A stretch of 64,000 nucleotides of DNA from Janthinobacterium violaceinigrum (GCF_009208555.1 NZ_WFLI01000009.1:1-64000); one strand, 5' to 3'; positions 1 to 9,392 are shown, numbered from the stretch's first letter. Notes: a model not told the origin generated them from the sequence alone. Numbers and translations: made by a program.

Positions 1-1439
1 GGCTGCTGCTGCTGCGCCGCGGCGCGGCTGGCCTCTTCGCGGCGCGCCCGTTCCTGCTCGGCGCGGTAGGCCGCCTCCGCCTTGGCGACGATGGCCTTGC
101 GCTGCAATTCCTGGTGTTCCTGCAAGGCCGTGGCGGCATCGGCTTCGCGGCGCGCGCGCAACTGGCCCCGCAGCGCTTCCTTGCGCAGCTTGCGCGCCTC
201 TTCCGCTTCGAAATGGCGCTGCGCTTCCTGTTCCCGGCGCAGCTTGTCCTGTCGCTGCTTTTCCAGCGCAGCCGCCTGGATTTCCGCCTTGCGCCGCTGG
301 TCCAGCTCTTCCTGGCGCACGCGCGCCTCTTTCAGCGCCGCTTCGCGGGCCTGCTCGGCAGCCAGCGCCGCCTCCTTTTGCTGCTGCGCCGCGCGCGCCT
401 GCTGCTGGCGCGCCTGTTCCGCCAGCTCTTCGGGCGACGGGCCGGCCGCGCGCTCCAGCCCTTCCAGCAAGGCCTGCACGGATTGGGGCCGCAGTTCCGC
501 CGTCAGGGAAAAACCGTTCTGCAGCACTTGCCACTGCTGCGCGTTGAGCGCCTGCGGCGCCGACGGCAGATGGCTGGCGCTGCGCGCGTCGTCGAACGGC
601 ATGCGCCCTTCCAGCATCTGGTAGATCATCACGGCCACCGCGTACACGTCCAGGCGCGGGCTGGGCTGGCGCTGATTGGCGCCGGCCTCGGGCGCCCGGT
701 AACCGTGCGTGCCCGCATTCGGCATGTCCAGCGCCAGGCTGCTGTCCGCATTGCGCACGCGCGAGGCGATGCCGTAATCGAGCAGCTTGACGTCGCCTTT
801 CGCCGTCAGGAAGACATTGCCCGGCTTGATGTCGCGGTGCACCAGCTTGTGCTTTTCCCACGCATACGACAGGGCCTCGGCCACCGGCTGCAGCAGTTCC
901 TGCACCGTGGACAGGGGCAGCACGCCCTGGCGCCCCAGGTAATGCTCGAGATCTTCGCCGTCGAGGCATTCCATGATGATGAAATAGCTGGCCGTGGCCG
1001 GGTCCTGCGCCCATTCGTAGACGCGCACGATGTTTTCATGCGCGAGCTTGCGCGCCTGCGTGGCTTCCTCGATCAGCAGCTTGGCATGCGTGGCGCTTTG
1101 CGTCAGCTGCGGCGGCAAGATCTTCAGCGCCACCATTTCGCTGCTGCCCAGTTCCGCGTGCGTGGCCAGGTCCGTGGCTTGCCACACCTGCCCCATGCCG
1201 CCCGTGCCGATCAGCCGTTCGAGCCGGTAGCGGCGGTTTTGCGGACCGATTTCCTGGCCCGTCATGAAGCCCAGCTCCGTGCCCTGGCGTACGGGCAGCG
1301 GCGCGGGCGTGGCACCGGGCGGCGCGTACTCGGCATCGAGGATGGCGTTCTTGCGGCGTTCAAATTCCTGCTCGCTGAGCAGCCCGTCGTCTTGGAGGGC
1401 GCGCAGTTCCCGCAGTTTGTCTCGTGCTTTTTGCATCAT
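1..1439 (-). CDS. Serine/threonine protein kinase with C-terminal coiled coil (3' end outside the window)
   Basis: Read on the minus strand from ATG 1439 (an alternative ATG is one codon in). Residues 7-35 form a short helical-hairpin module like SHOCT (LRELRALQDDGLLSEQEF). A Hanks-type kinase domain follows at about 70-340: glycine loop GTGGMGQVW near 78-86, catalytic Lys106 in VALK, HRDIKPGN with catalytic Asp203, and an APE motif. The magnesium motif reads DYG instead of DFG. After the kinase domain the protein becomes an Ala/Glu/Arg/Gln-rich coiled coil that runs off the window, so the length is unknown. No extracellular PASTA domain is seen in the visible part. It lies 19 bases downstream of the zinc-ribbon coiled-coil gene in the same orientation, so the two are probably co-transcribed and that protein may be a substrate or partner (inference). 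Confidence 0.88.
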   Translation of the reverse strand, partial: MMQKARDKLRELRALQDDGLLSEQEFERRKNAILDAEYAPPGATPAPLPVRQGTELGFMTGQEIGPQNRRYRLERLIGTGGMGQVWQATDLATHAELGSSEMVALKILPPQLTQSATHAKLLIEEATQARKLAHENIVRVYEWAQDPATASYFIIMECLDGEDLEHYLGRQGVLPLSTVQELLQPVAEALSYAWEKHKLVHRDIKPGNVFLTAKGDVKLLDYGIASRVRNADSSLALDMPNAGTHGYRAPEAGANQRQPSPRLDVYAVAVMIYQMLEGRMPFDDARSASHLPSAPQALNAQQWQVLQNGFSLTAELRPQSVQALLEGLERAAGPSPEELAEQARQQQARAAQQQKEAALAAEQAREAALKEARVRQEELDQRRKAEIQAAALEKQRQDKLRREQEAQRHFEAEEARKLRKEALRGQLRARREADAATALQEHQELQRKAIVAKAEAAYRAEQERARREEASRAAAQQQQ

Positions 1440-1458
1440 CTGGGGTGAAACGCTTCCA

Positions 1459-3774
1459 TCAAGGCTGCAAGGCGACGCCGCAGGCGGCGCAGAATTTATC
1501 TTCGGGATGGCCCGCGCGCTGCGCATGGCCGTTCTTGCAGGGCGCCGGCGCGGCGGCGGCAGCACCTGGCTGCAGCGCCTGCGCCACGGCCACGCCCAGC
1601 TGCGCCTGCGCCGACAGGCCATGCGCGTGCGCCGCATTCTGCAGGTTGATCAGGTCCAGCTGCTGGCGCCGTTCGCGTTCCGCCTGGCCTTCCAGGTAGC
1701 TGCGTTCCTGTGCCACACTGTCCTGCGCCATGCGCAGCGCGTCCAGCGGCGCGATGCTGTTCTCGGCCGCCGCCAGCGCCGCCAGCGCGTGGATCTGCTC
1801 GGCGCTCATGCCCGCCTGCAGCTGCACCTTCAGCACTTGCGCCAGCGCGGCCGCGTTCTGCCCGGCGGCCATGGCCACCTTGCCCGTGTCGCTCAGCGAG
1901 CCGATCTTCTCGATGCGGTCGATGTCGATGCGCGCCAGTTCGGCCGCATGCGCCTGCTGCGCCAGCAGGGCTTCGTACTCGCCCTTCCAGCGCGCGTAAT
2001 CGCTTTCGCGCTGCTGCGCCATGGCCAGCAGATCGCGCTGCCATTGCGCTTCCTGTTCCAGCTGGCGCAGCTGCTGGCGCTGTTCCTCGATGGCCAGCGC
2101 GTCGAGCTGCGCCAGCTGCGCTTGCTGCTGCAGCTGGCGCGCGTGCACGCCATCGGCTTCGATGGTGCGCAGCAGCTTTTCCTGCTGCGCGATGGCGTCC
2201 TCGCGCGCGCCGCCGCGCCGCAGCGCCGCCACCTTTTCCGCGATTTCCGCCGCCTGCACCTGAGCCGCCTCGTCCTTGTGCGCCTCGGCGCGCAGCAGTT
2301 CGCGCTGACGCGCCAGCTGCATCTGGTCTTCCCACTCCTGCACCCGCTCCGCTTCGCGCTTGCGCGCCGCATTGGCCAGCATCAGGCCCTGCCAGGCGGC
2401 CTGGTGCTGCTCCGCTTCCAGCTGCGCCTCGCGCTGGGCCGCATCCGCTTCCGCCTGGCGCAGGCGCGCCAGCTGGGTGCGGCGCCCCGTCTCGTCATCG
2501 ATCAGCAGCGCGCTCTCGATCTGCTGCGCGATCGACTGCAAGTGGACCTGATGGGTAAAGCGCTGCTGCGCCAGCTGGATCTGTTCGCGCCCATGCAGCT
2601 GCGACAATTCCAGCTCGCTGCGCATCTTGATGGCGGCCAGCGCCCGCACGTGTTCCCAGTTGGCCGCTTCTTCGGAGCGCTGCGCGCCCTTCTGCGCCAG
2701 TTCCTGTTCCAGCTCGCCCAGCGCCAGCGCGGCGCCGTGGTCGAGCGCCTGGCGCCGCGATTTCGCTTCCAGGATGCGGCCATACAGGTCGATCTGGCGT
2801 CCGCGCAGCACTTGCAGGCGCTCCGCTTCCTGGTGGTTCAACTCCGCCTTTTCCACCGCCGCATCCTGCTGCAGTTCGGCGCGGCGGTGCGCATGGCGCG
2901 CCGCCAGCTCTTCGCGGCGGATGCGCTGCCACTCTTCCTCGTCATACAGCTGGTCGAGCTGCTTCATGCGCTCCAGGCTGTGCTGCTCCAGCGCCTGCGC
3001 CGGCGCGCCGCCCAGCCACAAAGTGCCGATGGCGGCGTCGCCGTCGCCCTCGCGCTTGTCGTGCCGCAGGCTCAGCGTTTCCACGCGCGCCACGGCCAGG
3101 CCGCTGGGCGCCAGGCGCTGCGTCAGGGCCGATTGCAGGCGTTCGTTCAATTCGGGCCGCAGGTCGGCATTCGCATCCATCTCGCGCAGCGCGCGGCTGC
3201 CGATGAATTCCAGCGCAATCTGGCGCACGGACGGCAGCAGCAAGGCGTGCAGGTGGGCGCGCGTGACGGCGCCCGGCGCGCGCATGAACTGGCGCGCGAA
3301 CGCATCGGGCTGGCCCAGCGCGATCTCCACGCGCAGGGAGGCGGCGATGCCCAGCAGCTCCGTACTGGCCAGGCCCGGCAAGTCGAATTCCAGGCTGACG
3401 GCGTCGGCGCGCGCGATCAGCACTTCGGCCGGACGGGCCGGCAGCAGCGCGGGCAGGCGGGCGAAGAAGGCGGCGCTGTCGTAGTCGCCGGCCGGTATCG
3501 AGGTGAAAGCGTCCGATTGCACGATCCAGGCGCGCGACTCGGCGGGTACCTGCAGGCGCCGCGCCGCGCTGCCGAACAGCGAAGACAGTTCGCGCACGCC
3601 AAAGAACAGGGCCAGTTGCCCATCAGCAAGATGCCATTGATTGGCATGCAGCACCGCATCGCTGTCGGGGGCGCCCAGCGACAAGCCGCATTGCGCGCAA
3701 TAACCGGCGGCAGCGCCGTTCTTGTGCTCGCAGCGGGGGCAGCGGGCGCCGCCAAAACCAAACAATTGGAACAT
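1459..3774 (-). CDS. Zinc-ribbon, SPFH-like, long coiled-coil protein of unknown function
   Basis: 771 aa from ATG 3774, chosen because AGGAG lies 6 bases upstream (3781-3785) and the N-terminus is then a clean zinc ribbon: Cys12, Cys15, Cys26 and Cys29. Residues about 40-280 look like an SPFH/band-7-type fold, with the segment LRVEIALGQPDAFARQFM followed by a helical stretch; this is my structural guess. About residues 300-690 are almost entirely Glu/Gln/Ala/Arg-rich coiled coil with few prolines. The C-terminus carries a second, degenerate ribbon (C-x3-H...C-x2-C). No signal peptide or membrane segment is seen, so it is probably cytoplasmic or peripheral to the membrane. It precedes the Ser/Thr kinase gene in an apparent operon. 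The function is not known to me; a scaffold or membrane-stress (flotillin/PspA-like) role is possible. Confidence 0.8.
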   Translation of the reverse strand: MFQLFGFGGARCPRCEHKNGAAAGYCAQCGLSLGAPDSDAVLHANQWHLADGQLALFFGVRELSSLFGSAARRLQVPAESRAWIVQSDAFTSIPAGDYDSAAFFARLPALLPARPAEVLIARADAVSLEFDLPGLASTELLGIAASLRVEIALGQPDAFARQFMRAPGAVTRAHLHALLLPSVRQIALEFIGSRALREMDANADLRPELNERLQSALTQRLAPSGLAVARVETLSLRHDKREGDGDAAIGTLWLGGAPAQALEQHSLERMKQLDQLYDEEEWQRIRREELAARHAHRRAELQQDAAVEKAELNHQEAERLQVLRGRQIDLYGRILEAKSRRQALDHGAALALGELEQELAQKGAQRSEEAANWEHVRALAAIKMRSELELSQLHGREQIQLAQQRFTHQVHLQSIAQQIESALLIDDETGRRTQLARLRQAEADAAQREAQLEAEQHQAAWQGLMLANAARKREAERVQEWEDQMQLARQRELLRAEAHKDEAAQVQAAEIAEKVAALRRGGAREDAIAQQEKLLRTIEADGVHARQLQQQAQLAQLDALAIEEQRQQLRQLEQEAQWQRDLLAMAQQRESDYARWKGEYEALLAQQAHAAELARIDIDRIEKIGSLSDTGKVAMAAGQNAAALAQVLKVQLQAGMSAEQIHALAALAAAENSIAPLDALRMAQDSVAQERSYLEGQAERERRQQLDLINLQNAAHAHGLSAQAQLGVAVAQALQPGAAAAAPAPCKNGHAQRAGHPEDKFCAACGVALQP

Positions 3775-4119
3775 GTGTGACTCCTGATGAGAATTATTGT
3801 GTGCGCAACCCCGCTGCTGTGCCGATTCTAGCAGGACAGCTGGCGCCGCACCTGCCGCGCGCCGCGCGTGCACGACACGGCGCACAACACTGTGCAGTGT
3901 CAAATAATGCCATAGGGCAATTGCATTCATATGCACGGATACAGGGCTAATTAGGCCTCAATTCAAGCGGTCGCCCGCCAGCCCCGTGCGCAGGCATTTC
4001 AGCGCCGTTTTTTTGCAGGCTATCCCGCCAAAACCACGGCTGGTCGCATCGGCATGGCGCCGCGGCGCGCGCATGGCTACAGTGCAGACATACCCACCCG
4101 CCACCCGAAAGGAACGATC
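3775..4119. other. Intergenic region between divergent genes
   Basis: A 345-base region between the minus-strand zinc-ribbon gene and the plus-strand small exported protein, so it should hold two divergent promoters. I see an imperfect palindrome at 3887-3900 (ACACTG, 2-base centre, CAGTGT) that could be an operator. No ORF with a convincing ribosome binding site and no RNA gene is seen. Confidence 0.4.
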
Positions 4120-4356
4120 ATGAAAACCCTGAAAAACATGGAAGCCATTTTCACCGTCGCCGTCGCCATCGCCTGCGGTGCCAGCTATGCCAGCTTCACC
4201 CAGCCAGCGGCGGCCAAAGCGGCCGCTACGGCACAGGCCGGCGCCATCCCCGTGGTGGTGGTCAGCGCCAAGCGCCTGACGGAACAGGAAAAGAAAATCT
4301 CGCTGATCGAAGAACGGCAAGCCTTGCTGGGCAACGCCACCGCCAGCACCCTGTGA
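4120..4356 (+). CDS. Small exported or membrane-anchored hypothetical protein (78 aa)
   Basis: ATG 4120 is preceded by AAGGAA at a good distance (about 4109-4114). The first 27 residues are a hydrophobic signal or anchor (IFTVAVAIACGASYASF) ending near an Ala-rich linker. The rest is a short charged segment with the motif VVVVSAKRLTEQEKKISL. I do not recognise a family. Small proteins of this shape are common in Oxalobacteraceae. It is followed after 200 bases by the YXWGXW-repeat protein on the same strand. Confidence 0.6.
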   Translation: MKTLKNMEAIFTVAVAIACGASYASFTQPAAAKAAATAQAGAIPVVVVSAKRLTEQEKKISLIEERQALLGNATASTL

Positions 4357-4556
4357 GCCATCCATGCTGACCCCACGCCGCCTGGCGCACTGCCGATAGC
4401 CGCCGCGCCAGGCCGCCATTTGCCTCCGATATGTATCTGCCACGGATACACGGACACACAGCATTGTGTCAATTGTAATAAGTTGAATCAAAGGCGATCC
4501 GCTCGCCGGCAAGCGCCTATAGTCCATTTCACGCAATCACCGAAATGGAGCACACC

Positions 4557-5255
4557 ATGAAACCCATCACACTCTACGCAGCAGCCATGCTTGCCATCAG
4601 CGCCGCAGCCTTCCTGCCCGCGCAGGCGATGGCACAGAATCAGCTCGGCGTCAGCATTGTCGTCGGCAACGCCCCGCCTCCGCCCCGGTTTGAAAGCGTG
4701 CCCGCGCCGCGCGCCGGCTATGTGTGGGCGCCCGGCTACTGGAACTGGGATGGCCAGCGCCATGTCTGGACCGGCGGCGAATGGCTGCGCGAACGGGGCG
4801 GCAACCAGTACCGCCGCGCCGCCTGGATACAGGAAAACAACCGCTGGCGCCTGGACCGTGGCGGCTGGGTCGCCGCACAGGTGCAGCCCGTGCGCTATGA
4901 CGACGTGCGCATCGCCCCGCCGCCACCGCGCCGCGAAGCCATCCCGCGCGCCCGCCACGGCTACATCTGGGCGCCCGGCCACTGGGAATGGCGCAGCCAG
5001 CGCTACGCCTGGACACCCGGCGTGTGGATCGCCGAACGCCCCGGCTATGTGTATGCGCCGCCCGCCTGGAACCAGCGCGACGGCCGCTGGCAGATGGAAC
5101 AGGGCCGCTGGTCGCCACGGGGCCCGAACGGCGACCGTGACCGCGACGGCATCCCCAACCGCTATGACCGCGACAATGGCAACCGCCACGACCGCGATGG
5201 CGACGGCATCCCGAACCGCGACGACCGCCGCCCCGACAACCCGCGCCGCAGCTAG
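4557..5255 (+). CDS. YXWGXW-repeat periplasmic protein with Asp-rich C-terminal tail
   Basis: 232 aa from ATG 4557, which has GGAG at 4547-4550; an in-frame ATG at 4545 overlaps that site and is unlikely to be used. Residues 1-28 are a Sec signal peptide ending at AMAQN. The mature part has tandem aromatic repeats of the type Y-x-W-x-P-G-x-W ([20 protein letters not shown] and partial copies), matching the YXWGXW/WXXGXW repeat family of Gram-negative envelope proteins, whose function is not established. The last 40 residues are a hydrophilic D-x-D-x-D-G-I-P-N-R series ([26 protein letters not shown]) resembling calcium-binding thrombospondin type-3 repeats. A strong terminator follows directly. 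Confidence 0.85.
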   Translation: MKPITLYAAAMLAISAAAFLPAQAMAQNQLGVSIVVGNAPPPPRFESVPAPRAGYVWAPGYWNWDGQRHVWTGGEWLRERGGNQYRRAAWIQENNRWRLDRGGWVAAQVQPVRYDDVRIAPPPPRREAIPRARHGYIWAPGHWEWRSQRYAWTPGVWIAERPGYVYAPPAWNQRDGRWQMEQGRWSPRGPNGDRDRDGIPNRYDRDNGNRHDRDGDGIPNRDDRRPDNPRRS

Positions 5256-5269
5256 GCAGCATTGACACC

Positions 5270-5303
5270 AAGGCCACCCTTCGCGGTGGCCTTGTCATTT
5301 TCC
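5270..5303 (+). terminator. Rho-independent terminator after the YXWGXW-repeat gene
   Basis: Perfect 9-bp stem AAGGCCACC (5270-5278) and GGTGGCCTT (5285-5293) with a 6-base loop, followed by a short T-rich run (CATTTT). Confidence 0.8.
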
Positions 5304-5364
5304 CGACACATCCGTGTATTAGAATCGCGCGACGATCAATCACACTGCGCGAGAAAGATTCACG

Positions 5365-6393
5365 ATGGCGATGGAAACTGCCGGCTTTACCTACGGCTCG
5401 GACACCTCGGGCCTGGTCTGGGGCTTCCTGTTTGGCCGCGACGGCCCCCCGCTGGCCCTCGATTCGACGGCCGCACTGGCCTGGCTGGCCGACGGCGCGG
5501 CCCGGCCGGCGCAGGAATTCGTCTGGCTGCACTTCAATCTGTCGCATGCGGCCAGCGAAAAATGGCTGATGACGCATACGCAACTGGCCGACGAGTTCTA
5601 TGAAACCCTGCACCAGGGTTCCCGTTCGACGCGCATCGAACAGGCGGAAAACACCCTGATCGCCGTGGTCAACGATGTGGTGCACAATTTTTCGTTCGAA
5701 GCGTCCGACATTTCCACCATGTGGGCCAGCGTGGCGCAAAACCTCGTCATCACGGCGCGCCGCGCGCCGCTGCAATCGATCGAGCGCCTGCGCCAGGCCG
5801 TCATCAAGAACCACGAGCCGATCCGCTCGTCGGTGGAATTGCTGATCCATCTGCTGCGCGACCAGGCCGACGTGCTGGTCAACATCGTGCGCGACGCCGT
5901 GGCGCGGGTCGACGATATCGAAGACCACTTGCTGGCCGGGCGCCTGGTGCCGAAACGCGAAGACCTGGGCGCCATGCGGCGCGTGCTGGTGCGGCTGCAG
6001 CGCCTGCTGGCGCCGGAACCGGCCGCCCTGTTCCGCCTGCTGCAACGCCCGCCCGCGTGGGTATCCGAACTGGACAGCCTGGAACTGCGCCAGTCGACGG
6101 AGGAATTTTCGGTAGTGCTCAGCGATATGTCGTCCTTGCAGGAACGCATCAAGCTGCTGCAGGAAGAGATCGCCGCCAGCGTCAACGAGGAAAACAGCCG
6201 CAGCTTGTTCGTGCTGACCATCGTCACCGTGCTGGCCTTGCCGATCAATATCATCGCCGGCATGCTGGGCATGAACGTGGGGGGAATTCCGTTGGCCCAG
6301 CACCCGCAGGGCTTCTGGATCATCGTTGCCATCATCGTCACGTTCACGGTCGTGGCGGGATGGCTGGTGGTGCGCGTGCAACGCAATAGTTGA
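5365..6393 (+). CDS. zntB: CorA-family transporter, ZntB-like
   Basis: 342 aa. The N-terminal 280 residues are a soluble, largely helical cytoplasmic funnel domain. The C-terminus has two transmembrane helices (FVLTIVTVLALPINIIAG and FWIIVAIIVTFTVVAGW), and the first ends in the family signature GMN (GMNVGGIP) that forms the selectivity filter. In the CorA/ZntB superfamily such proteins are homopentamers of the inner membrane; ZntB moves Zn2+ (proton-coupled) and CorA moves Mg2+. The short loop GGIPLAQHPQGFW between the helices and the overall length fit ZntB better than CorA. The substrate is not proven by sequence. No operon partner is evident; it ends 63 bases before the convergent rnk gene. 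Confidence 0.85.
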   Translation: MAMETAGFTYGSDTSGLVWGFLFGRDGPPLALDSTAALAWLADGAARPAQEFVWLHFNLSHAASEKWLMTHTQLADEFYETLHQGSRSTRIEQAENTLIAVVNDVVHNFSFEASDISTMWASVAQNLVITARRAPLQSIERLRQAVIKNHEPIRSSVELLIHLLRDQADVLVNIVRDAVARVDDIEDHLLAGRLVPKREDLGAMRRVLVRLQRLLAPEPAALFRLLQRPPAWVSELDSLELRQSTEEFSVVLSDMSSLQERIKLLQEEIAASVNEENSRSLFVLTIVTVLALPINIIAGMLGMNVGGIPLAQHPQGFWIIVAIIVTFTVVAGWLVVRVQRNS

Positions 6394-6456
6394 TTATTGG
6401 AAACACGGCCTGGCAGGCGAACGGCAGGCGCCGTCCGCCGTCACTGCTTGCCGCGC

Positions 6457-6864
6457 TTAGCGGTGGTATTCGCCAGCCCGTTCAGGCTGATAGACGATTT
6501 CCTCGATCTTCACCTTTACCACGCCGCCCGGCATGGGCCAGGCGATGCTGTCGCCGACGGACAGGCCCAGCAGCGCGCTGCCGACAGGCGCCAGCACGGA
6601 AATGCGGTCGGCCTGGCCTTCCACGTCCTTCGGATACACGAGCGTCAGGCAGAATTCTTCCTTGTTTTCCACCGTGAAGCGCACGGTGGAATTCATCGTC
6701 ACGACGGTCGGGGGGATTTCCTGCGGCTCCAGCACTTCGGCGCGGCCCAGCTCATCGAGCAGGGCGGCCTTGTCCGGCGACAGATTATTACCCAAGGCAT
6801 ACAACAACGCTTCCAGTCGTTCCAGGTCTTGTGACGACAAAATAATTTTTGGTTTTTTTTCCAA
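6457..6864 (-). CDS. rnk: Regulator of nucleoside diphosphate kinase, Rnk (GreA/GreB-like)
   Basis: 135 aa if started at TTG 6864, which has GAGG at 6870-6873 with 5-base spacing and aligns with the usual family N-terminus (EKKPKIILSSQDLERLE). An in-frame ATG at 6885 lacks a visible ribosome binding site and would add 7 residues. The N-terminal part is a short coiled segment and the C-terminal half is the FKBP-like GreA/GreB domain (VTMNSTVRFTVE, YPKDVEG, SVLAPVGSALLGLSVGD). Rnk binds RNA polymerase in the secondary channel region and affects nucleotide pools and, in Escherichia coli, Ndk levels. Confidence 0.88.
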   Translation of the reverse strand: MEKKPKIILSSQDLERLEALLYALGNNLSPDKAALLDELGRAEVLEPQEIPPTVVTMNSTVRFTVENKEEFCLTLVYPKDVEGQADRISVLAPVGSALLGLSVGDSIAWPMPGGVVKVKIEEIVYQPERAGEYHR

Positions 6865-6885
6865 GATATCCTCACTATTTATCAT

Positions 6886-7445
6886 TAGGGCGACGTCCGG
6901 TTTTGTCGGCGGCGAGTTACTTGCGCGCGCGAGGCAAAACAAACAGCATCAGAACGTCCATCATCAGCGGATTATGGACGAACTCGCGGAGCAAGGCCAT
7001 AGCGTTCTCGCATTCTCTATTAAAATTTATTAAAATCAATGACTTGCAATGGCTTATGCAGACAGGAAGTTAATCCGTTCCACGCCCGCCCGCGGCATTG
7101 AAGTTATTCTTCATGACATTTTGTTTACCATCGGCATGTTTTTACGAGGAAAAAACCAGCCGGCAAAAAAAGGATTAAAATTCAAGTACGATTATTATTA
7201 GAAAGACACGCCCCGCTTTTTCCGCCTGTCTTGCCGCCTTGCCTGCCGCCACCGGCCCGCGGCACGGACAATAAATTGCCGCGTGCCCTGTACTTTCACG
7301 CTGCAAAATGACAATATGTCGGCCTTAACAACACGTTGAGAGTTCCGGCTCACTTCGGCTTTCATCAGACTGGAACGTAAAGTATGGCAGGGCGAGGCGG
7401 GATCACACGGGGCGGCGGCAAGCGGGGCCGGCAGGAGAATGCGTC
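6886..7445. other. Long intergenic region upstream of the GGDEF-EAL gene
   Basis: About 560 bases without a convincing gene. The first half is AT-rich for this genome, with several A/T runs around 7015-7035 and 7165-7200. An inverted repeat CGCGGCA (7258-7264) / TGCCGCG (7277-7283) with a 12-base loop could be a hairpin or operator. The region must hold promoters for rnk (minus) and the GGDEF-EAL gene (plus). No tRNA or clear small RNA is recognised. Confidence 0.4.
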
Positions 7446-9338
7446 ATGATGGCGCCCTTGATGCTGCCCTCGGTGCAGTGGCGCGGCGACCGGATTGCCA
7501 GGCTGAACCTGCTGGCCGCGGCCGCCATGCTGGCCATCGCCAGCCTGCTGCTCATCCTCTTCCAGTGGTATTCCCTCCAGACATCGTTCCAGCGTAACCT
7601 GCGCATCCAGGCCGACATGCTGGCGCCCGCCGCCGCCCTGGCCCTGCGCCAGGACAACCCCCTTGCGGCGCAACAGCTGCTCGCTCCCCTCGCCGCCGCC
7701 CCGCATGTGCAGCAAGCGCTGCTCTACAGCCCGTACGGCGCGCCGTTTGCCCGCTACGCGCGCAGCGGCAGCGATGCCGCGCCCGCGGCGCCGCGCGCCG
7801 GCATGCAGACCGATTACCTGGGCGGCCATGCCGCCCTCCTCCAGACCTTGCCCGGCGGCGGCGCGCTGTACCTGCGCGCCAGCCTGGCGCCGCTGTACCT
7901 GAGCCTGGCGCAATTTTCCGCCTTCACCCTGCTGGTCTGCCTGTGCGCATTCGGCCTGACGGTCCTGATGGTGCGCCGCACGCGCGCCGCCGCCCAGCAC
8001 GCGGAAAACCATCTGCACTACCTGGCCCACGTCGACCCCGTCACCCAGCTGCCGAACCGCCATGAATTCAACGACGCCCTGGCCTACGCGCTGGCCCGCG
8101 CCGACCGCCAGGACAGCAGCGTGGGCCTGCTGCTGCTGGACCTGGACAATTTCAAGGTGGTCAACGATACGCTGGGCCACCACTGCGGCGACCAGTTGCT
8201 CAAGCTGGTGTCCGAACGGCTGGTGGCCATCCTGCGCAGCACCGACATCATCTGCCGCATCGGCGGCGACGAATTCGTCGTCATCGTCGAACCGGCCGAC
8301 GACGCATCGGAAATGGCCAGCGTGGCGCGCAAGATCCTCGCCGTGCTGGCCGAGCCGTTCGCCCTCGAAGGCCACCAGCTGTATGTCAGCGCCAGCATCG
8401 GCGTGAGCCTGTACCCGTTCGACGCGCAGGACGTGGCCACCCTGACGCGCAACGCCGACACGGCCATGTACCACGCCAAGCACCAGGGCAAGAACCGCTA
8501 TGCCGTGTTCCAGTCCGAAATGGAGCTGCGCGCGCAACGCCGCCTGCGCATGGAAGCGAACCTGCGCCGCGCGCTGCAGAATGAGGAACTGTATCTGCAC
8601 TACCAGCCGCAGATCGACTTGCGCAGCGGGCGCATCGTCGGCGTGGAAGCGCTGATCCGCTGGCACTGCCGCGAGATGGGGCAGCTGAGCCCCAGCGAAT
8701 TCATCCCCGTGGCCGAGGAAAGCGGCATCATCGTCGACCTGGGGCGCTGGGTGCTGCAAAGCGCCTGCCGCCAGGCCGCTGCCTGGTGCAAGGCGGGACT
8801 GCTCGATTCGCTCGAGCACGTGGCCGTCAACCTGTCGGCCTGCCAGGCGCGCGACCCGGGCCTGATGGACGATATCCACGCCATCCTGCACGAAACGCAG
8901 CTGCCGCATGGCTTGCTGGAGCTGGAAATCACGGAAGGGGTATTGATGGACAATGTCCACGCCAACGTGGAACTGATGCGCCGCCTGCAGGACACGGGCA
9001 TCCACCTGTCGATCGACGATTTCGGCACCGGCTATTCTTCGATGTCGTATCTGAAACGCCTGCCCATCGACCAGCTGAAGATCGACCGCAGCTTCGTGCA
9101 CGACCTGCCCGGCGAGGGCGAAGCCATCGTCACGGCCATCATCGCGATGGCGCACAGCCTGCATCTGAAAGTGGTGGCCGAAGGCGTGGAAACGCTGCAG
9201 CAGGTGGAGTTTTTGCGCAAGGCGGGCTGCGACAATGCGCAGGGCTTCTTCTTTGCCCGCCCCATGACGGCGGCGCAGCTGACGGCGTTGCTGCTGGAGC
9301 GGCGCGACTGGAGTACGCGCACGATCCTGCCGGCTTGA
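7446..9338 (+). CDS. Membrane-bound GGDEF-EAL c-di-GMP protein
   Basis: 630 aa; ATG 7446 is preceded by GGAG. A membrane helix at about 20-40 (LNLLAAAAMLAIASLLLIL) and a second at about 155-178 enclose a periplasmic sensor of the CHASE8-like type. A GGDEF domain follows with an intact GGDEF motif at residues 273-277, then an EAL domain with intact EAL at 401-403 and the loop DDFGTGYSS. Both active-site signatures are present, so it may be a bifunctional diguanylate cyclase / phosphodiesterase. In this family the EAL side often dominates and GGDEF acts as a GTP-sensing regulator, which cannot be decided here. It is a single gene with no operon partner. Confidence 0.92.
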   Translation: MMAPLMLPSVQWRGDRIARLNLLAAAAMLAIASLLLILFQWYSLQTSFQRNLRIQADMLAPAAALALRQDNPLAAQQLLAPLAAAPHVQQALLYSPYGAPFARYARSGSDAAPAAPRAGMQTDYLGGHAALLQTLPGGGALYLRASLAPLYLSLAQFSAFTLLVCLCAFGLTVLMVRRTRAAAQHAENHLHYLAHVDPVTQLPNRHEFNDALAYALARADRQDSSVGLLLLDLDNFKVVNDTLGHHCGDQLLKLVSERLVAILRSTDIICRIGGDEFVVIVEPADDASEMASVARKILAVLAEPFALEGHQLYVSASIGVSLYPFDAQDVATLTRNADTAMYHAKHQGKNRYAVFQSEMELRAQRRLRMEANLRRALQNEELYLHYQPQIDLRSGRIVGVEALIRWHCREMGQLSPSEFIPVAEESGIIVDLGRWVLQSACRQAAAWCKAGLLDSLEHVAVNLSACQARDPGLMDDIHAILHETQLPHGLLELEITEGVLMDNVHANVELMRRLQDTGIHLSIDDFGTGYSSMSYLKRLPIDQLKIDRSFVHDLPGEGEAIVTAIIAMAHSLHLKVVAEGVETLQQVEFLRKAGCDNAQGFFFARPMTAAQLTALLLERRDWSTRTILPA

Positions 9339-9356
9339 ATTGCCGCCAGCGCTGGC

Positions 9357-9392
9357 GTCGGATTACGCGCGGCGTTGCCGCGCTCATCCGAC
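9357..9392. repeat. REP-like imperfect palindrome
   Basis: GTCGGAT at 9357-9363 pairs with ATCCGAC at 9386-9392, and the interior CGCGGC/GCCGCG continues the stem, giving a long imperfect hairpin between the converging GGDEF-EAL and prfC genes. Palindromes built on GTCGGATTACGC / ATCCGACCTACG recur as dispersed short repeats in many proteobacterial genomes (from memory). It may also act as a transcription stop for one or both genes. Confidence 0.6.

Noticed and set aside
1264..3780. An 838-codon plus-strand open frame opposite the zinc-ribbon coiled-coil gene
   Set aside because: It is rich in Gln/Arg/Leu repeats that mirror the coiled-coil codons; the minus strand has zinc-ribbon cysteines and a good ribosome binding site.
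4360..4540. An operator-like pair GACACA (4453-4458) / TGTGTC (4465-4470) before the YXWGXW gene
   Set aside because: Six-base arms with a 6-base gap are expected by chance in a window of this size, and no regulator gene is adjacent.
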